From contig CP070841.1 of the NCBI GenBank assembly GCA_020342115.1, positions 2,573,177-2,614,453 of the forward strand: 41,277 bases of DNA, read 5' to 3'. Under the pieces are notes generated by a model. It worked only from the letters and a program-made list of their open reading frames with translations, was not told the origin of the DNA and did no database searches. Within the stretch, counting starts at the first letter, position 1, and each line of letters starts with the position of its first letter. Position numbers and translations under genes: made by a program. The DNA comes from Spirochaetota bacterium (GTDB taxonomy: Bacteria; Spirochaetota; B62-G9; DRHN01). Shown here in pieces: positions 8,655 to 17,545 of this stretch.

Positions 8655-9424
8655 TTAAGGTTAAACCGGCACTGAATAGTCGAGTAAAGGGAGTTTTTTT
8701 TGGCTACAGTAGTGTTATAGAGTGGCTCATCTGCAGTGAGGAGACCTTTAGTAAAGGTGTTTCATTGATAAGGGAACTACTTCTTACCAAAGGCATAGAT
8801 GTTAAAATTGATGAGCTTCATACCATGCTTATTTCTGGGCAGGAGAACTACTGCAATTGGTGCATGAAGAATAACTACAGAGAGCTCAAATCGGAGGAGA
8901 TCTGGGCTTCCTTCCTATTAGAGATAATATGCCGGCAAAAGAAGGACAAGGATGCCGTACAAACAGTAAGCGAAAAACTCAGCAGTATCTATGATTACTA
9001 CCGGTATAAAAGAAGACCTGTAAAAGGTATAGTAGAGATACTGAGTACACTCAGCTATGCTGGATATATAACCGCCCTTGTTTGCAATACCATCTCCAGA
9101 TCACTCATCCCTGATAGATTGCGAAAGTTCAATATAGAGAGGCATTTTTCAGCTACTGTTCTTTCGGTAGATGTCGGAAGTAAAAAACCTGCATCCGAGA
9201 TCTTTGAGAGAGCATTGAGGGAGACAGGGCTTGATGCATCTGAATGCATGCATGTGGGAGATTCTATGCTGGAGGATGTTTCAGGGAGCAAGGGGGCAAT
9301 GTTTTACCGCTCTGTATTTATACGGTCAGAGTTATCCGAGCAGAAGGATATGAACTACAGGGGAGATGTACATCCCGACTGTACTATTGAGTCTCTGGGA
9401 GAAATCTTTCAGATTATGGAATGA
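8651..9424 (+). CDS. HAD-superfamily protein lacking the motif-I nucleophile
   Basis: The 257-residue protein has a HAD-like core with an inserted helical cap (about 25-125). Motif II is near ALVCNTISRS, motif III is the lysine in GSKKPASEIF, and motif IV is VGDSMLEDV. In motif I, where phosphatases have DxDGT after a hydrophobic strand, the sequence is GVFFGYSSVI: the nucleophilic Asp is Gly and the second Asp position is Ser. Motif IV being kept suggests a real HAD fold with lost or altered chemistry. The gene is coupled to the oxidoreductase by an ATGA overlap and is followed 6 bp later by the IspG-like gene. It may bind rather than hydrolyse a phosphorylated intermediate. Confidence 0.8.
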   Translation: MIKVKPALNSRVKGVFFGYSSVIEWLICSEETFSKGVSLIRELLLTKGIDVKIDELHTMLISGQENYCNWCMKNNYRELKSEEIWASFLLEIICRQKKDKDAVQTVSEKLSSIYDYYRYKRRPVKGIVEILSTLSYAGYITALVCNTISRSLIPDRLRKFNIERHFSATVLSVDVGSKKPASEIFERALRETGLDASECMHVGDSMLEDVSGSKGAMFYRSVFIRSELSEQKDMNYRGDVHPDCTIESLGEIFQIME

Positions 9425-9430
9425 ATTGAA

Positions 9431-10219
9431 TTGGATATTAAAATTGAAAGGCGAAAGACAAAAGAGATAAAAGTAAAAAACCTCACCATTGGAGGGGGAA
9501 ATCCGGTTGTCATTCAGGAGATGACCTGGGTGCCTGCATCGGATGTCGAAGGAACAGTAAAGCAAATCCGAAAAATGGAGAGTGTGGGTCTCCGCCTGGT
9601 GAGAGTTGCTGTTCCAGATCAAGAGTCTGCGCTGTCAATAAGAAAAATAAAAAGTAAAATTAAAATTCCCGTTGTTGCAGACATACAGTTTGACTCCAGA
9701 CTTGCAATGCTTGCTATTGAAGCAGGTGTGGACAAGCTCAGAATAAACCCGGGCAATATCGGGAATAGAAAAAAACTTTCTGCTGTGGTTTCTGCTGCAA
9801 AGGAGAGAGCGGTTCCCATTAGAATAGGTGTAAACTCAGGTTCACTTGACAAATCAGTCATCAAACAGTTCGGTGGAAAAACTATCCAGGCTATGGTCGA
9901 GAGCGCTCTTGGAGAAGCGGCTCTTCTTGAGAGGCTTGGTTTTTACGATATAGTTATCTCTCTCAAATCAACCGAAATCGACCTGGTCGTTGGTGCAAAC
10001 ATAGAGATAGCAGAGAGGGTTTCATATCCACTGCACCTGGGAGTGACAGAGGCCGGGTTTGGGCAAGATGGCATGCTGCTATCTTTGAGTGGGCTCTCTC
10101 CACTCTTAATGGATGGTATCGGTGATACAATACGTATTTCGCTCACGAACAGGGACCGCCTGGAAAACATCATCCTCTGTCAGAAAATTTTAGGGGCGCT
10201 TCATATTCCATGGGTATAA
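9431..10219 (+). CDS. IspG-like TIM-barrel protein without the iron-sulfur domain
   Basis: Residues 5-262 align along the whole N-terminal TIM barrel of IspG (GcpE), including the KLRINPGNIG, VPIRIGVNSGSL, PLHLGVTEAG and GIGDTIRISL blocks. Canonical IspG continues for another 100 or so residues with a C-terminal domain holding three cysteines and a glutamate that bind the [4Fe-4S] cluster. Here the frame ends after LGALHIPWV, just before the expected CPTC motif. I read the other two frames downstream and found no CPTC remnant, so this is not a simple frameshift. It starts with TTG. Without the cluster it cannot do standard IspG reductive chemistry. It could be a substrate-binding paralogue, or it could work with a separately encoded cluster protein. 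Confidence 0.82.
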   Translation: MDIKIERRKTKEIKVKNLTIGGGNPVVIQEMTWVPASDVEGTVKQIRKMESVGLRLVRVAVPDQESALSIRKIKSKIKIPVVADIQFDSRLAMLAIEAGVDKLRINPGNIGNRKKLSAVVSAAKERAVPIRIGVNSGSLDKSVIKQFGGKTIQAMVESALGEAALLERLGFYDIVISLKSTEIDLVVGANIEIAERVSYPLHLGVTEAGFGQDGMLLSLSGLSPLLMDGIGDTIRISLTNRDRLENIILCQKILGALHIPWV

Positions 10220-10249
10220 CTGTCACTGGTATAGATACAGGAGAGGGTG

Positions 10250-11221
10250 ATGAAAAGGTTTAACCTTTTAGTGAGAAAATACCTGCTCATCTGGGCCCTA
10301 TGTGCCATGGTAATAGGGTATCTGGCAGGGAGGTATAACAATGAACGAGTTCTTTCTCTCCAGTTTCTAGTTACTCCGCTTTTGTTCCTGATGGTTTTCA
10401 TCATGGTTTTTTCCTCCAGTCTTTCCTCTTTTGCAAAGTTAAAGCTTTATCTGTATCCCATGGGAGGTAGTTTTATCCTCTTTCTTATCTGTCCGTTTCT
10501 TTCATATCTAATCATACAAATTATACCCGATTCATTTCAATATTTAGGGACTGGAATACTCATTTCATCCACTGTCCCCCCTGACGCTATGCTGTCTGCA
10601 TGGACTGGCTTTCTGGAGGGCGATATCCTTCTCACTCTTATCATACAATCCTTTACCTTTATCATATGGATTTTTCTGGTACCCTTCGGATTTTCCCTCT
10701 TCTTTGGTTCGAGCGCCCATTTTTCCCTTTTACTCCTGATTAGGAACCTCTTCTTTATGATCGTTATTCCCTATTTACTGGCAGGTATTCTTAAGATGAT
10801 TTTGAAAAGGGTGGTGTTTATAACTGAAGACCTAATGGAGAGGCTGAAACCCACACTTTCAACAGCTTCCGGTATTATTGAACTTTTCATAATTTTAATT
10901 TCAGTTGCGCTGGGAGCTGAGATCATTACTGCCAATCCTGTTATCATAGGTTGGGGTGTCCTTACAGCTGCTTTCTACTATTCAGCTGCATTTATTGTTT
11001 CCATCTACTTCACACGGCTCTTAAGGCTGTCATATGAGAAAGCAATTCCGCTCATCTATGAAAACGGTTCACGGAATCTCTCAATTGCAATGGTTGTGGC
11101 CATAACATCCTTCAAGGATCAGGCTATCCTGGGTGTTGCTGCATCCATTCTTGCACAGTTTCCTATTTCAGCACTCTTTTATGCAATATTGAGAAGGCAT
11201 TCAATAAGCCATATAGACTAA
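10250..11221 (+). CDS. BASS-family (bile acid:sodium symporter-like) membrane transporter
   Basis: The 323-residue, highly hydrophobic protein has about nine or ten predicted membrane spans and no signal peptide. The STVPPDAMLSAW stretch and the late GSRNLSIAMVVA segment resemble the discontinuous-helix motifs of the BASS/ACR3 superfamily, which moves organic anions with sodium. The ATG at 10250 is chosen over the upstream GTG (10247) because AGGAG at 10239-10243 is then 6 nt away. It follows the IspG-like gene by 30 bp on the same strand and may export or import a product of that cluster. The substrate is unknown. Confidence 0.72.
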   Translation: MKRFNLLVRKYLLIWALCAMVIGYLAGRYNNERVLSLQFLVTPLLFLMVFIMVFSSSLSSFAKLKLYLYPMGGSFILFLICPFLSYLIIQIIPDSFQYLGTGILISSTVPPDAMLSAWTGFLEGDILLTLIIQSFTFIIWIFLVPFGFSLFFGSSAHFSLLLLIRNLFFMIVIPYLLAGILKMILKRVVFITEDLMERLKPTLSTASGIIELFIILISVALGAEIITANPVIIGWGVLTAAFYYSAAFIVSIYFTRLLRLSYEKAIPLIYENGSRNLSIAMVVAITSFKDQAILGVAASILAQFPISALFYAILRRHSISHID

Positions 11222-11307
11222 CTGCTGTAAGCCTTATAGCCTGTCTCGTTAATCCATTTGACATATGCTACATCATAAATTATGTTTTTCGATATTTACT
11301 AGCGTTT

Positions 11308-13959
11308 ATGAGAAAGGCAATGGAGCTTGAGAAAAGATACAATCCTGAGCATGTGGAGAGCAAGTGGTATAGGTTCTGGGAAAAGGAGGGATTCTTCCAT
11401 TCAGAGATTGATAATACCAGAGCGCCGTATACGATTGTTATTCCGCCACCCAATGTGACAGGTGCGCTCCATATGGGGCATGGCCTGAACAACACCATAC
11501 AGGACATCCTCATTCGGTGGAGAAGAATGCAGGGAATTAATACACTATGGGTGCCTGGTACAGACCATGCTGGTATTGCAACTCAGAACGTAGTAGAACG
11601 ACAGATTGCCACTCAGGGAAGGACCAGACAGGAGGTTGGTAGACAGAAGTTTATAGAGCTTGTGTGGAAGTGGCGCGAGCAATATGGAGGCAGGATAATC
11701 GATCAGCTCAAGCGTCTTGGAGCGAGCTGCGATTGGGAACGGGAGAGGTTTACCATGGATGAGGGGCTCTCCCGAGCAGTAAGAGAAGTTTTTGTAAGGC
11801 TTTATAATGAAGGGCTCATATATAGGGGAAAGTATATAATAAACTGGTGTCCACGATGCCAGACCGCACTCTCGGACGAAGAGGTTGAGCATAAAGCGCA
11901 GCAGGGCTTTCTTTATTATGTCAAGTACCCTCTCAAGAATAAAGATGGGAATCTCGTGGTTGCAACCACGAGACCTGAAACCATGCTTGGCGATACTGCA
12001 GTTGCAGTGAATCCTGATGACAAGAGGTATAATAAGTTTATAGGAAAAACAGCTATTCTTCCTCTCGTAGGCCGAGAACTCCCGGTGATTGCCGATCGAT
12101 ATGTAGACATGGAATTTGGAACCGGAGCGTTGAAGATTACCCCTGCGCATGACCCGAACGATTTCGAGATAGGTATCAGACACAACCTCCCGTGTGTGAA
12201 TATCTTGCATGAAGATGCAACGATAAATGAGAACGGTATCGCTGACTGTATTGGCATGGACCGCTATGAGGCAAGAGAGGTTGTGGTAGAGGAGCTTAAG
12301 AAGAAGGGTAATTATGTGAAGCAGGAGCCCTACACTCATGAGATTGGTCACTGCTACAGATGTCATACGGTAATAGAGCCCTACCTCTCTGAACAGTGGT
12401 TTGTAAAGATGAAGCCGCTTGCAGAGCAGGCAATACGTGTGGTGAAGGAAGGGGAGATTCGCTTTTATCCCAAACGGTGGGAAAAGGTGTATATGAACTG
12501 GATGGAAAACATCAAAGACTGGTGCATATCACGTCAGATATGGTGGGGGCACCGTATTCCGGTGTATTATTGCAGGGAATGCAGCGAGATGTTTGCCTCT
12601 GTGGATGAGCCGAGTGGCTGCCGGTCCTGTAGTAGTAGCAAGATATATCAGGATGAGGATGTGCTCGATACATGGTTCTCCTCGCAGCTTTGGCCCTTTT
12701 CGACTCTTGGTTGGCCAGAGCTTACAGATGAGCTTGGTTACTATTATCCAACAGCAGTACTTATAACAGATCCCGGTATCCTCTTCTTCTGGGTCGCACG
12801 TATGATTATGAGCGGATTGAAATTTATGGAAGATATTCCGTTCAGGGATGTGTACATACACGGCGTTGTGATGGATGCAGAAGGGAGGAAGATGAGCAAA
12901 TCTCTTGGAAACGGTATAGACCCTCTCGAAGTTGTTGAGCAGTATGGAGCCGATGCTATGAGATACACCATCGTCAACATCACTCCCTTCGGGCAGAATC
13001 TGCTGCTCTCGATGGACAAGTTCAATACAGGGGCACGCTTTGCAAACAAGATATGGAATGCATCACGCTACATATTGATGAATATTGAAGGGATTGAACT
13101 CTGTGATGTGAAGGAGCAGGATCTCGACACAACGGATAGATGGATTTTAACCCTCTTTGAGTGGGTCGTGAGGGATGTGAACAGATACCTCGATGAGTAT
13201 AAGCTCAACGATGCCTCTTCTCTCATCTATGAATTTTTCTGGCATGAGTTCTGTGATTGGTATATCGAGATGTCGAAGCTCAAGCTATACAGTGATGATA
13301 AGCGCAAGCAGTCGCACGCTGCATCAATGCTTATCAGGATTCTCGATGGATGTATGAGATTGCTGCACCCGATCATGCCCTTTATAACAGAGGAGATATG
13401 GCAGCGATTGCCCCTTAAAAGAGAGAACAAAAGCATAATGATTGCTTCTTATCCGGTATGCCAAGAGGATCATGTATATGCCAAGAGCATCAAGCCTGTT
13501 GAAATCCTCAAGGAGATTACCTACAATGTTAGGAATATACGGGGGGAGCTTCATGTGCCTCCGGAGCTAATGGCAGATGTTCTTGTAAAAACAGCAGATA
13601 ATATGGTGGGCAGGGTAATAGAGGAGCATGGAGAGGTTATTCGCTTTCTGGCACGGCTTAAAAAAATTGATGTTGGAAGAGACCTCGAAAAGCCGCCAGG
13701 GAGCGCATCTTCGGTTGGAAACGGATATGAAGTGTACCTTCCACTTGTCGGGTTAATCGATATTGATAGAGAGAGATTAAGACTCCAAAAGGAGCTTGAG
13801 AAACTCACCGTGGAAATTGAGAGGTCTGAGCGCAAGCTCAATAAAGCTGAATTTATAAAGAAAGCTCCTCAATCTGTTGTTGAGAGAGAGAAGGAGAGGC
13901 TCGAATCTCATAAAGAAGCCCACGAGCGAGTTAACGGAATACTGGAATCATTGAATTAG
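11308..13959 (+). CDS. valS: valyl-tRNA synthetase
   Basis: ValS charges tRNA-Val and edits mischarged threonine. The 883-residue class I synthetase has the HIGH-type HMGH at 55-58 and KMSKS at 528-532. It also has the CP1 editing domain (about 200-360), the anticodon-binding domain (about 610-770) and the C-terminal coiled coil typical of ValS (about 815-883). The start is ambiguous: ATG at 11308 lacks a clear Shine-Dalgarno, while ATG at 11320 gives the family-typical MELEKRYNP start but has only AGAAAGG two bases upstream. Two further genes follow at 21 and 18 bp, so it probably heads an operon. Confidence 0.98.
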   Translation: MRKAMELEKRYNPEHVESKWYRFWEKEGFFHSEIDNTRAPYTIVIPPPNVTGALHMGHGLNNTIQDILIRWRRMQGINTLWVPGTDHAGIATQNVVERQIATQGRTRQEVGRQKFIELVWKWREQYGGRIIDQLKRLGASCDWERERFTMDEGLSRAVREVFVRLYNEGLIYRGKYIINWCPRCQTALSDEEVEHKAQQGFLYYVKYPLKNKDGNLVVATTRPETMLGDTAVAVNPDDKRYNKFIGKTAILPLVGRELPVIADRYVDMEFGTGALKITPAHDPNDFEIGIRHNLPCVNILHEDATINENGIADCIGMDRYEAREVVVEELKKKGNYVKQEPYTHEIGHCYRCHTVIEPYLSEQWFVKMKPLAEQAIRVVKEGEIRFYPKRWEKVYMNWMENIKDWCISRQIWWGHRIPVYYCRECSEMFASVDEPSGCRSCSSSKIYQDEDVLDTWFSSQLWPFSTLGWPELTDELGYYYPTAVLITDPGILFFWVARMIMSGLKFMEDIPFRDVYIHGVVMDAEGRKMSKSLGNGIDPLEVVEQYGADAMRYTIVNITPFGQNLLLSMDKFNTGARFANKIWNASRYILMNIEGIELCDVKEQDLDTTDRWILTLFEWVVRDVNRYLDEYKLNDASSLIYEFFWHEFCDWYIEMSKLKLYSDDKRKQSHAASMLIRILDGCMRLLHPIMPFITEEIWQRLPLKRENKSIMIASYPVCQEDHVYAKSIKPVEILKEITYNVRNIRGELHVPPELMADVLVKTADNMVGRVIEEHGEVIRFLARLKKIDVGRDLEKPPGSASSVGNGYEVYLPLVGLIDIDRERLRLQKELEKLTVEIERSERKLNKAEFIKKAPQSVVEREKERLESHKEAHERVNGILESLN

Positions 13960-13980
13960 TTAATTCACCTTAAGAGGATC

Positions 13981-15516
13981 ATGAAAATCTTGCCTTTTAG
14001 TAAAATAATCTTATCATCCATTCTTCTATCTGTTCTCTTTCTTTTTTCAGAAAGCATGGGAGATGGGGACACAAGCCTGTACTATAGAGACTACGACTCC
14101 CTCTATGACTTCAAGAATAAAATGCTGCAGCTCGATATTGAGTGTCATAGCGGAACCCCCCTCATACTGGAGTTTGTAATCACCAAAGGCAAGGATATAG
14201 GTATCAAACGAATTGACTTCGATTTTGAGAGCGATGGTGTGATAGATCTCACTCTCGAAAAAATTCATGGGGAGGTAATCTTTCGTGGTGTTCCATACTC
14301 GAAGAAAGGCACCTACAAAGCATCTCTGTATTTTGAGACGGTTTATGGGACTTTCATGAGAGAGTATATCATATCCTATACAGATTTTATCTGGGGAAGG
14401 GATAACTTTAGCTTTGCCAACGATGGGAAGTTTGAGAATATCATAGAGTTCGTTTCTGATACTGTAGTCGAGTGGGCAGAGGATCGTTTCGGAGCACTCA
14501 ATCAGGAACAGAAAATTATGGTTCTCTATCTGATGTACGGTATATATAAGGGGAGTATTGGGAGATGTTATGGGTTCTCTAGTGGGGAGTCCTACTATCT
14601 ATCCAAACCTGAACGTTTACCTGCCCCGTATGCCACTACCTATGAAATCGATGAAATGGATCGAAGAATAATACAGGGGATGGACTGGCGACAGAATGAC
14701 ATCGTGTTCTCAACGGTTATTTCTGGGGCCATAGACCTCTATGGGGAGCAGGATTCTTCGAGTTTGAGAGAGGTATTAGAGAGGATAAAGAGCACCATAG
14801 CCTCCGGGAACAGCATCATTATACCCTACATCTCACAAAAGATGCACCATTCTATGGCTGCCTACGGCCATTTCGAGAATCTGTTCAGAGACAGCGTTAC
14901 TCTTCTTGTCGCGAATAACTGGGAGAGGGAGCAGAACAGCAATGTATACAGTGAAGATGCTGAAAATATCGTTATACAATTTTCGAGGAATTCTCACAGG
15001 ATTACATGGTATGATTTAACAAAGCGCAGGCATCGATACCCGGAGAAGATCTTTGCTCTTACCTATGATGAGAACTACAGGCTCGCGCCGGATGATTTCT
15101 TATACCTGATAGAGAAGACAAAGAGGGATATAGTCGAAAATGACAGATTCATCCTCATAATAGAGCAGGTTGAGCACGCCTATATGGTAAATGATGAGGG
15201 GAAGAAAAAGGGATACAGCAAACCCAAACGCCTAAATGAATTTGAGGAAGTTTCATATAGAAAGATTGATTACAATTATATATTTGAAATTCCAAAAGAA
15301 GGAAATTACAGCCTTGTGCTGAAAAAGAAGCGGTTCAACAAAGAGAGAAAGGTTTACTACAGGGTTAACATCTTCGGCCTCTTCCCTCGAGATGGGAAGT
15401 TAGAATCCTTTGTCATGAGAGATGTCGATCTCCAAGGAGAAGTCGAGAAAGTTTTTACTGTAGATGGACAAGCCGGCAACATTGTTGAGGCCGAGGAACA
15501 GTCGAATACTCAGTGA
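13981..15516 (+). CDS. secreted protein with PKD-like and papain-like cysteine peptidase pattern
   Basis: The 511-residue protein begins with an export signal (about 1-28, a long hydrophobic run after a lysine). A PKD/Ig-like segment follows at roughly 50-130, with an acidic FDFESDGVIDL turn. Then comes a domain with Cys196 in GRCYGFS, His289/His290 in KMHHSMAAYG and Asn312/Asn313 in LLVANNWE. This order and spacing are those of papain-like (C39-like) hydrolases with a Cys-His-Asn triad. The C-terminal 130 residues are charged and unrecognised. AAGAGG sits 3 nt before the ATG. It lies between valS and a radical SAM gene, so modification or processing of a secreted substrate is possible. Peptidase activity is an inference. 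Confidence 0.55.
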   Translation: MKILPFSKIILSSILLSVLFLFSESMGDGDTSLYYRDYDSLYDFKNKMLQLDIECHSGTPLILEFVITKGKDIGIKRIDFDFESDGVIDLTLEKIHGEVIFRGVPYSKKGTYKASLYFETVYGTFMREYIISYTDFIWGRDNFSFANDGKFENIIEFVSDTVVEWAEDRFGALNQEQKIMVLYLMYGIYKGSIGRCYGFSSGESYYLSKPERLPAPYATTYEIDEMDRRIIQGMDWRQNDIVFSTVISGAIDLYGEQDSSSLREVLERIKSTIASGNSIIIPYISQKMHHSMAAYGHFENLFRDSVTLLVANNWEREQNSNVYSEDAENIVIQFSRNSHRITWYDLTKRRHRYPEKIFALTYDENYRLAPDDFLYLIEKTKRDIVENDRFILIIEQVEHAYMVNDEGKKKGYSKPKRLNEFEEVSYRKIDYNYIFEIPKEGNYSLVLKKKRFNKERKVYYRVNIFGLFPRDGKLESFVMRDVDLQGEVEKVFTVDGQAGNIVEAEEQSNTQ

Positions 15517-15534
15517 GTATTCACAGGATTATTC

Positions 15535-16563
15535 ATGAAGCAGGAAGTTCCAAAACCCATCTCCGGTGGTTTGATACTTTCATACCGATGCTCGTGTGAG
15601 TGTCTGCACTGCATGTATGCGTGTTCACCAAGGTGGGAAGCAGATTGGATTTCAGAGAATGATCTGGAAATGGTGTTGAGCAAGCTTTCAGGCAGGATTG
15701 CTGCGTCTCCTTATGGCCCGAATAATGTATCCCTCAATAGCGGGCTGCACTTCACAGGGGGGGAGCCTTTTCTCAACTTCGAGCTTCTGTTAAACGCAGT
15801 GATTATTACTGAAGAATACGCTATACCTTCCACCTTTGTAGAGACAAACTGTTTCTGGTGTACGAGTGACAGAGACACCAGGGAAAAACTAAGCACTCTA
15901 AAAAGTAAAGGGTTGAAGGGGATTCTCGTTTCTGTAAATCCCTTCTACCTCGAGTGGGTTCCCTTTGAAAGAACGAAGAGGGCTGTTCAGATAGGGTATG
16001 AGCTCTTTGGAAATAATATGTTTGTATACCAGCTCGATTATTTCAGGCGGTTTGTCAGTATGGGTATAGAGGGGAGAGTTTCCTTCTACAGGTATTTAGA
16101 GCAGAATAACGGTGACTTTTTACACGATGTTGAATTTTTTTTCATGGGAAGGGCGGCATACGATCTGGGTGAAAGGCTTGCTAAGGTTGTTCAGCATTAT
16201 GAGCCACAGTCGCTATTTGGAAGACAGTGTGTAGGTGGATTTTTGAGACCGTGGCACAATCATTTCGATAACTACTGCAACTATGTACCCGGGTATTGCG
16301 GGGGGATATCTTTTGGAGACTGCCGCGATCTCGATAATTTGCTTACCGAAGGGTTAGATCTAGACGATTATCCGGTTTTAGCATACCTGGTGTCTGAAGA
16401 CATAAAGGGTCTTTTTGAGTTTGCACAAGATCTCGGATACATGGAGAGTGGTAAGGGGTATCTTTCAAAATGTCATCTCTGTGTCGATATCAGGAGGTTT
16501 CTAGTCACCGCAGGTGAGTTCAGAGAACTGCGTCCCAAAGAGTTTTACCAGCAGCTAAAATAG
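15535..16563 (+). CDS. radical SAM protein
   Basis: The 342-residue enzyme carries the [4Fe-4S]-SAM motif CX3CX2C at C19, C23 and C26, with extra cysteines at 21 and 30. FTGGEPFLNFELL matches the GGE SAM-contacting motif. Several later cysteines (CVGG, NYCNYVPGYCGG, FGDC and CHLC) suggest an additional metal or auxiliary cluster region, loosely SPASM-like. The start has an AGGA about 10 nt upstream. It follows the putative cysteine peptidase by 18 bp and meets the barrel gene tail to tail with a 9-bp overlap. The reaction is unknown. A peptide or protein-modifying role is suggested only by the neighbouring secreted protein. Confidence 0.85.
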   Translation: MKQEVPKPISGGLILSYRCSCECLHCMYACSPRWEADWISENDLEMVLSKLSGRIAASPYGPNNVSLNSGLHFTGGEPFLNFELLLNAVIITEEYAIPSTFVETNCFWCTSDRDTREKLSTLKSKGLKGILVSVNPFYLEWVPFERTKRAVQIGYELFGNNMFVYQLDYFRRFVSMGIEGRVSFYRYLEQNNGDFLHDVEFFFMGRAAYDLGERLAKVVQHYEPQSLFGRQCVGGFLRPWHNHFDNYCNYVPGYCGGISFGDCRDLDNLLTEGLDLDDYPVLAYLVSEDIKGLFEFAQDLGYMESGKGYLSKCHLCVDIRRFLVTAGEFRELRPKEFYQQLK

Positions 16564-17139
16564 GACCGTGTAGTTCACGCCAAGATTTAACTTAATGAGA
16601 TTAAGAATTGAGTTAATACCGCTTGCAATTCCTTGAACAAACAGGGCTCCAACCAGTTCTGAAGGACTGGACACATCGGATGATGGTATTGGTGTAGCCG
16701 AAGGGTAGATGTCAATGCCGAAGTTGAAACCGAGTTTCCCGGCCCCGAGAGGAATAGGCTTAAAGACAGCTCCACCGGTGAGCGCGATATTTACATCAAA
16801 CTGAGGCGTGGCAAAGTAATATTCTCCGGTTGGATCGTGGGCATCTGTGAGTTTTCCTGCAAACCCCAATCCGCTGTAGAAAGGGCCGAACTCAATCAAT
16901 CCGAATCCAAGAATATAGGAATCGTTGTAGTTCAAATTATGAGAATATTTTATCTCGGCCCCGGCACCAAAGGTGTCTATATTGTACATGGCCCGTATAC
17001 TTGGGGTTATGAAAAATCCGGAAGGGATTGAGACTGAGCCATCTACTTTAAAATCAAGATGGAAATTACTATCTGTGATTGCGGAACGTGCTCCCAGGAG
17101 AAATAAAAGAACTGTTATTAAAATGATCGTTCGTTTCAT
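16555..17139 (-). CDS. putative small outer-membrane beta-barrel protein
   Basis: The 194-residue protein has a clear signal peptide (about 1-22). The rest is made of alternating hydrophobic/polar strands rich in Gly, Tyr and Phe, such as YILGFGLIEFGPFYSGLGFAGKL, consistent with a beta-barrel of roughly eight strands. It ends in Phe (YTVLF), the classic C-terminal signal for outer-membrane insertion. I do not recognise a family. It stands alone on the minus strand upstream of a repeat-rich region. Confidence 0.6.
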   Translation of the reverse strand: MKRTIILITVLLFLLGARSAITDSNFHLDFKVDGSVSIPSGFFITPSIRAMYNIDTFGAGAEIKYSHNLNYNDSYILGFGLIEFGPFYSGLGFAGKLTDAHDPTGEYYFATPQFDVNIALTGGAVFKPIPLGAGKLGFNFGIDIYPSATPIPSSDVSSPSELVGALFVQGIASGINSILNLIKLNLGVNYTVLF

Positions 17140-17270
17140 GCTATCCCTCCGGATTATGAAAGAATATTTGATCTTTTAACGTTTCTCATTCTGCTGAGTG
17201 ACGCTGCGCGAAACTCAAAGCAGCGCATCAAACATATCCCTGTAGTGAAGTTTTAAACCTTATATAAGTT

Positions 17271-17450
17271 CATTTAGATGAAGTAAGATCTTTCTTTAGA
17301 GTAAAAATTTACACATCTAAATGCGAAAGACATTCTTTTAAATATTGACCTGCACCATTTAGATGAAGTAAGATCTTTCTTTAGAGTAAAAATTTACACA
17401 TCTAAATGCGAAAGACATTCTTTTCAACACTACCCTGTTTCATTGAGATT
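17271..17450. repeat. 85-bp palindromic repeat units, locus 3 (tandem pair)
   Basis: Two units begin at 17271 and 17356. Their 53-nt palindromes (17271-17323 and 17356-17408; arms CATTTAGATG and CATCTAAATG) are identical. The first half of each 32-nt spacer is identical and the rest diverges. A third left-arm remnant (CATTGAGAT) lies at 17441, again 85 nt on. This is the cleanest example of the family. Confidence 0.85.
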
Positions 17451-17545
17451 ATTCCTGACAACAGGAAAAACGATAACCACATAAAAGGAAAATGTCAAGA
17501 GAGCCAGTCTGGAGGACTGGTCTAGAGGACCGACCAAAAGAGCAC

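Noticed and set aside
10200-10260. Frameshift explaining the missing IspG iron-sulfur domain
   Set aside because: I read the other two frames to the next gene and found no CPTC-like or other IspG C-terminal sequence.
11545-12366. 273-codon open frame on the minus strand inside valS
   Set aside because: It is entirely antisense to conserved ValS sequence, has no recognisable domains and no ribosome site.
17271-17450. Possible CRISPR-like repeat/spacer array
   Set aside because: The 53-nt repeat is far longer than normal and only two full units exist. The spacers share their first half.
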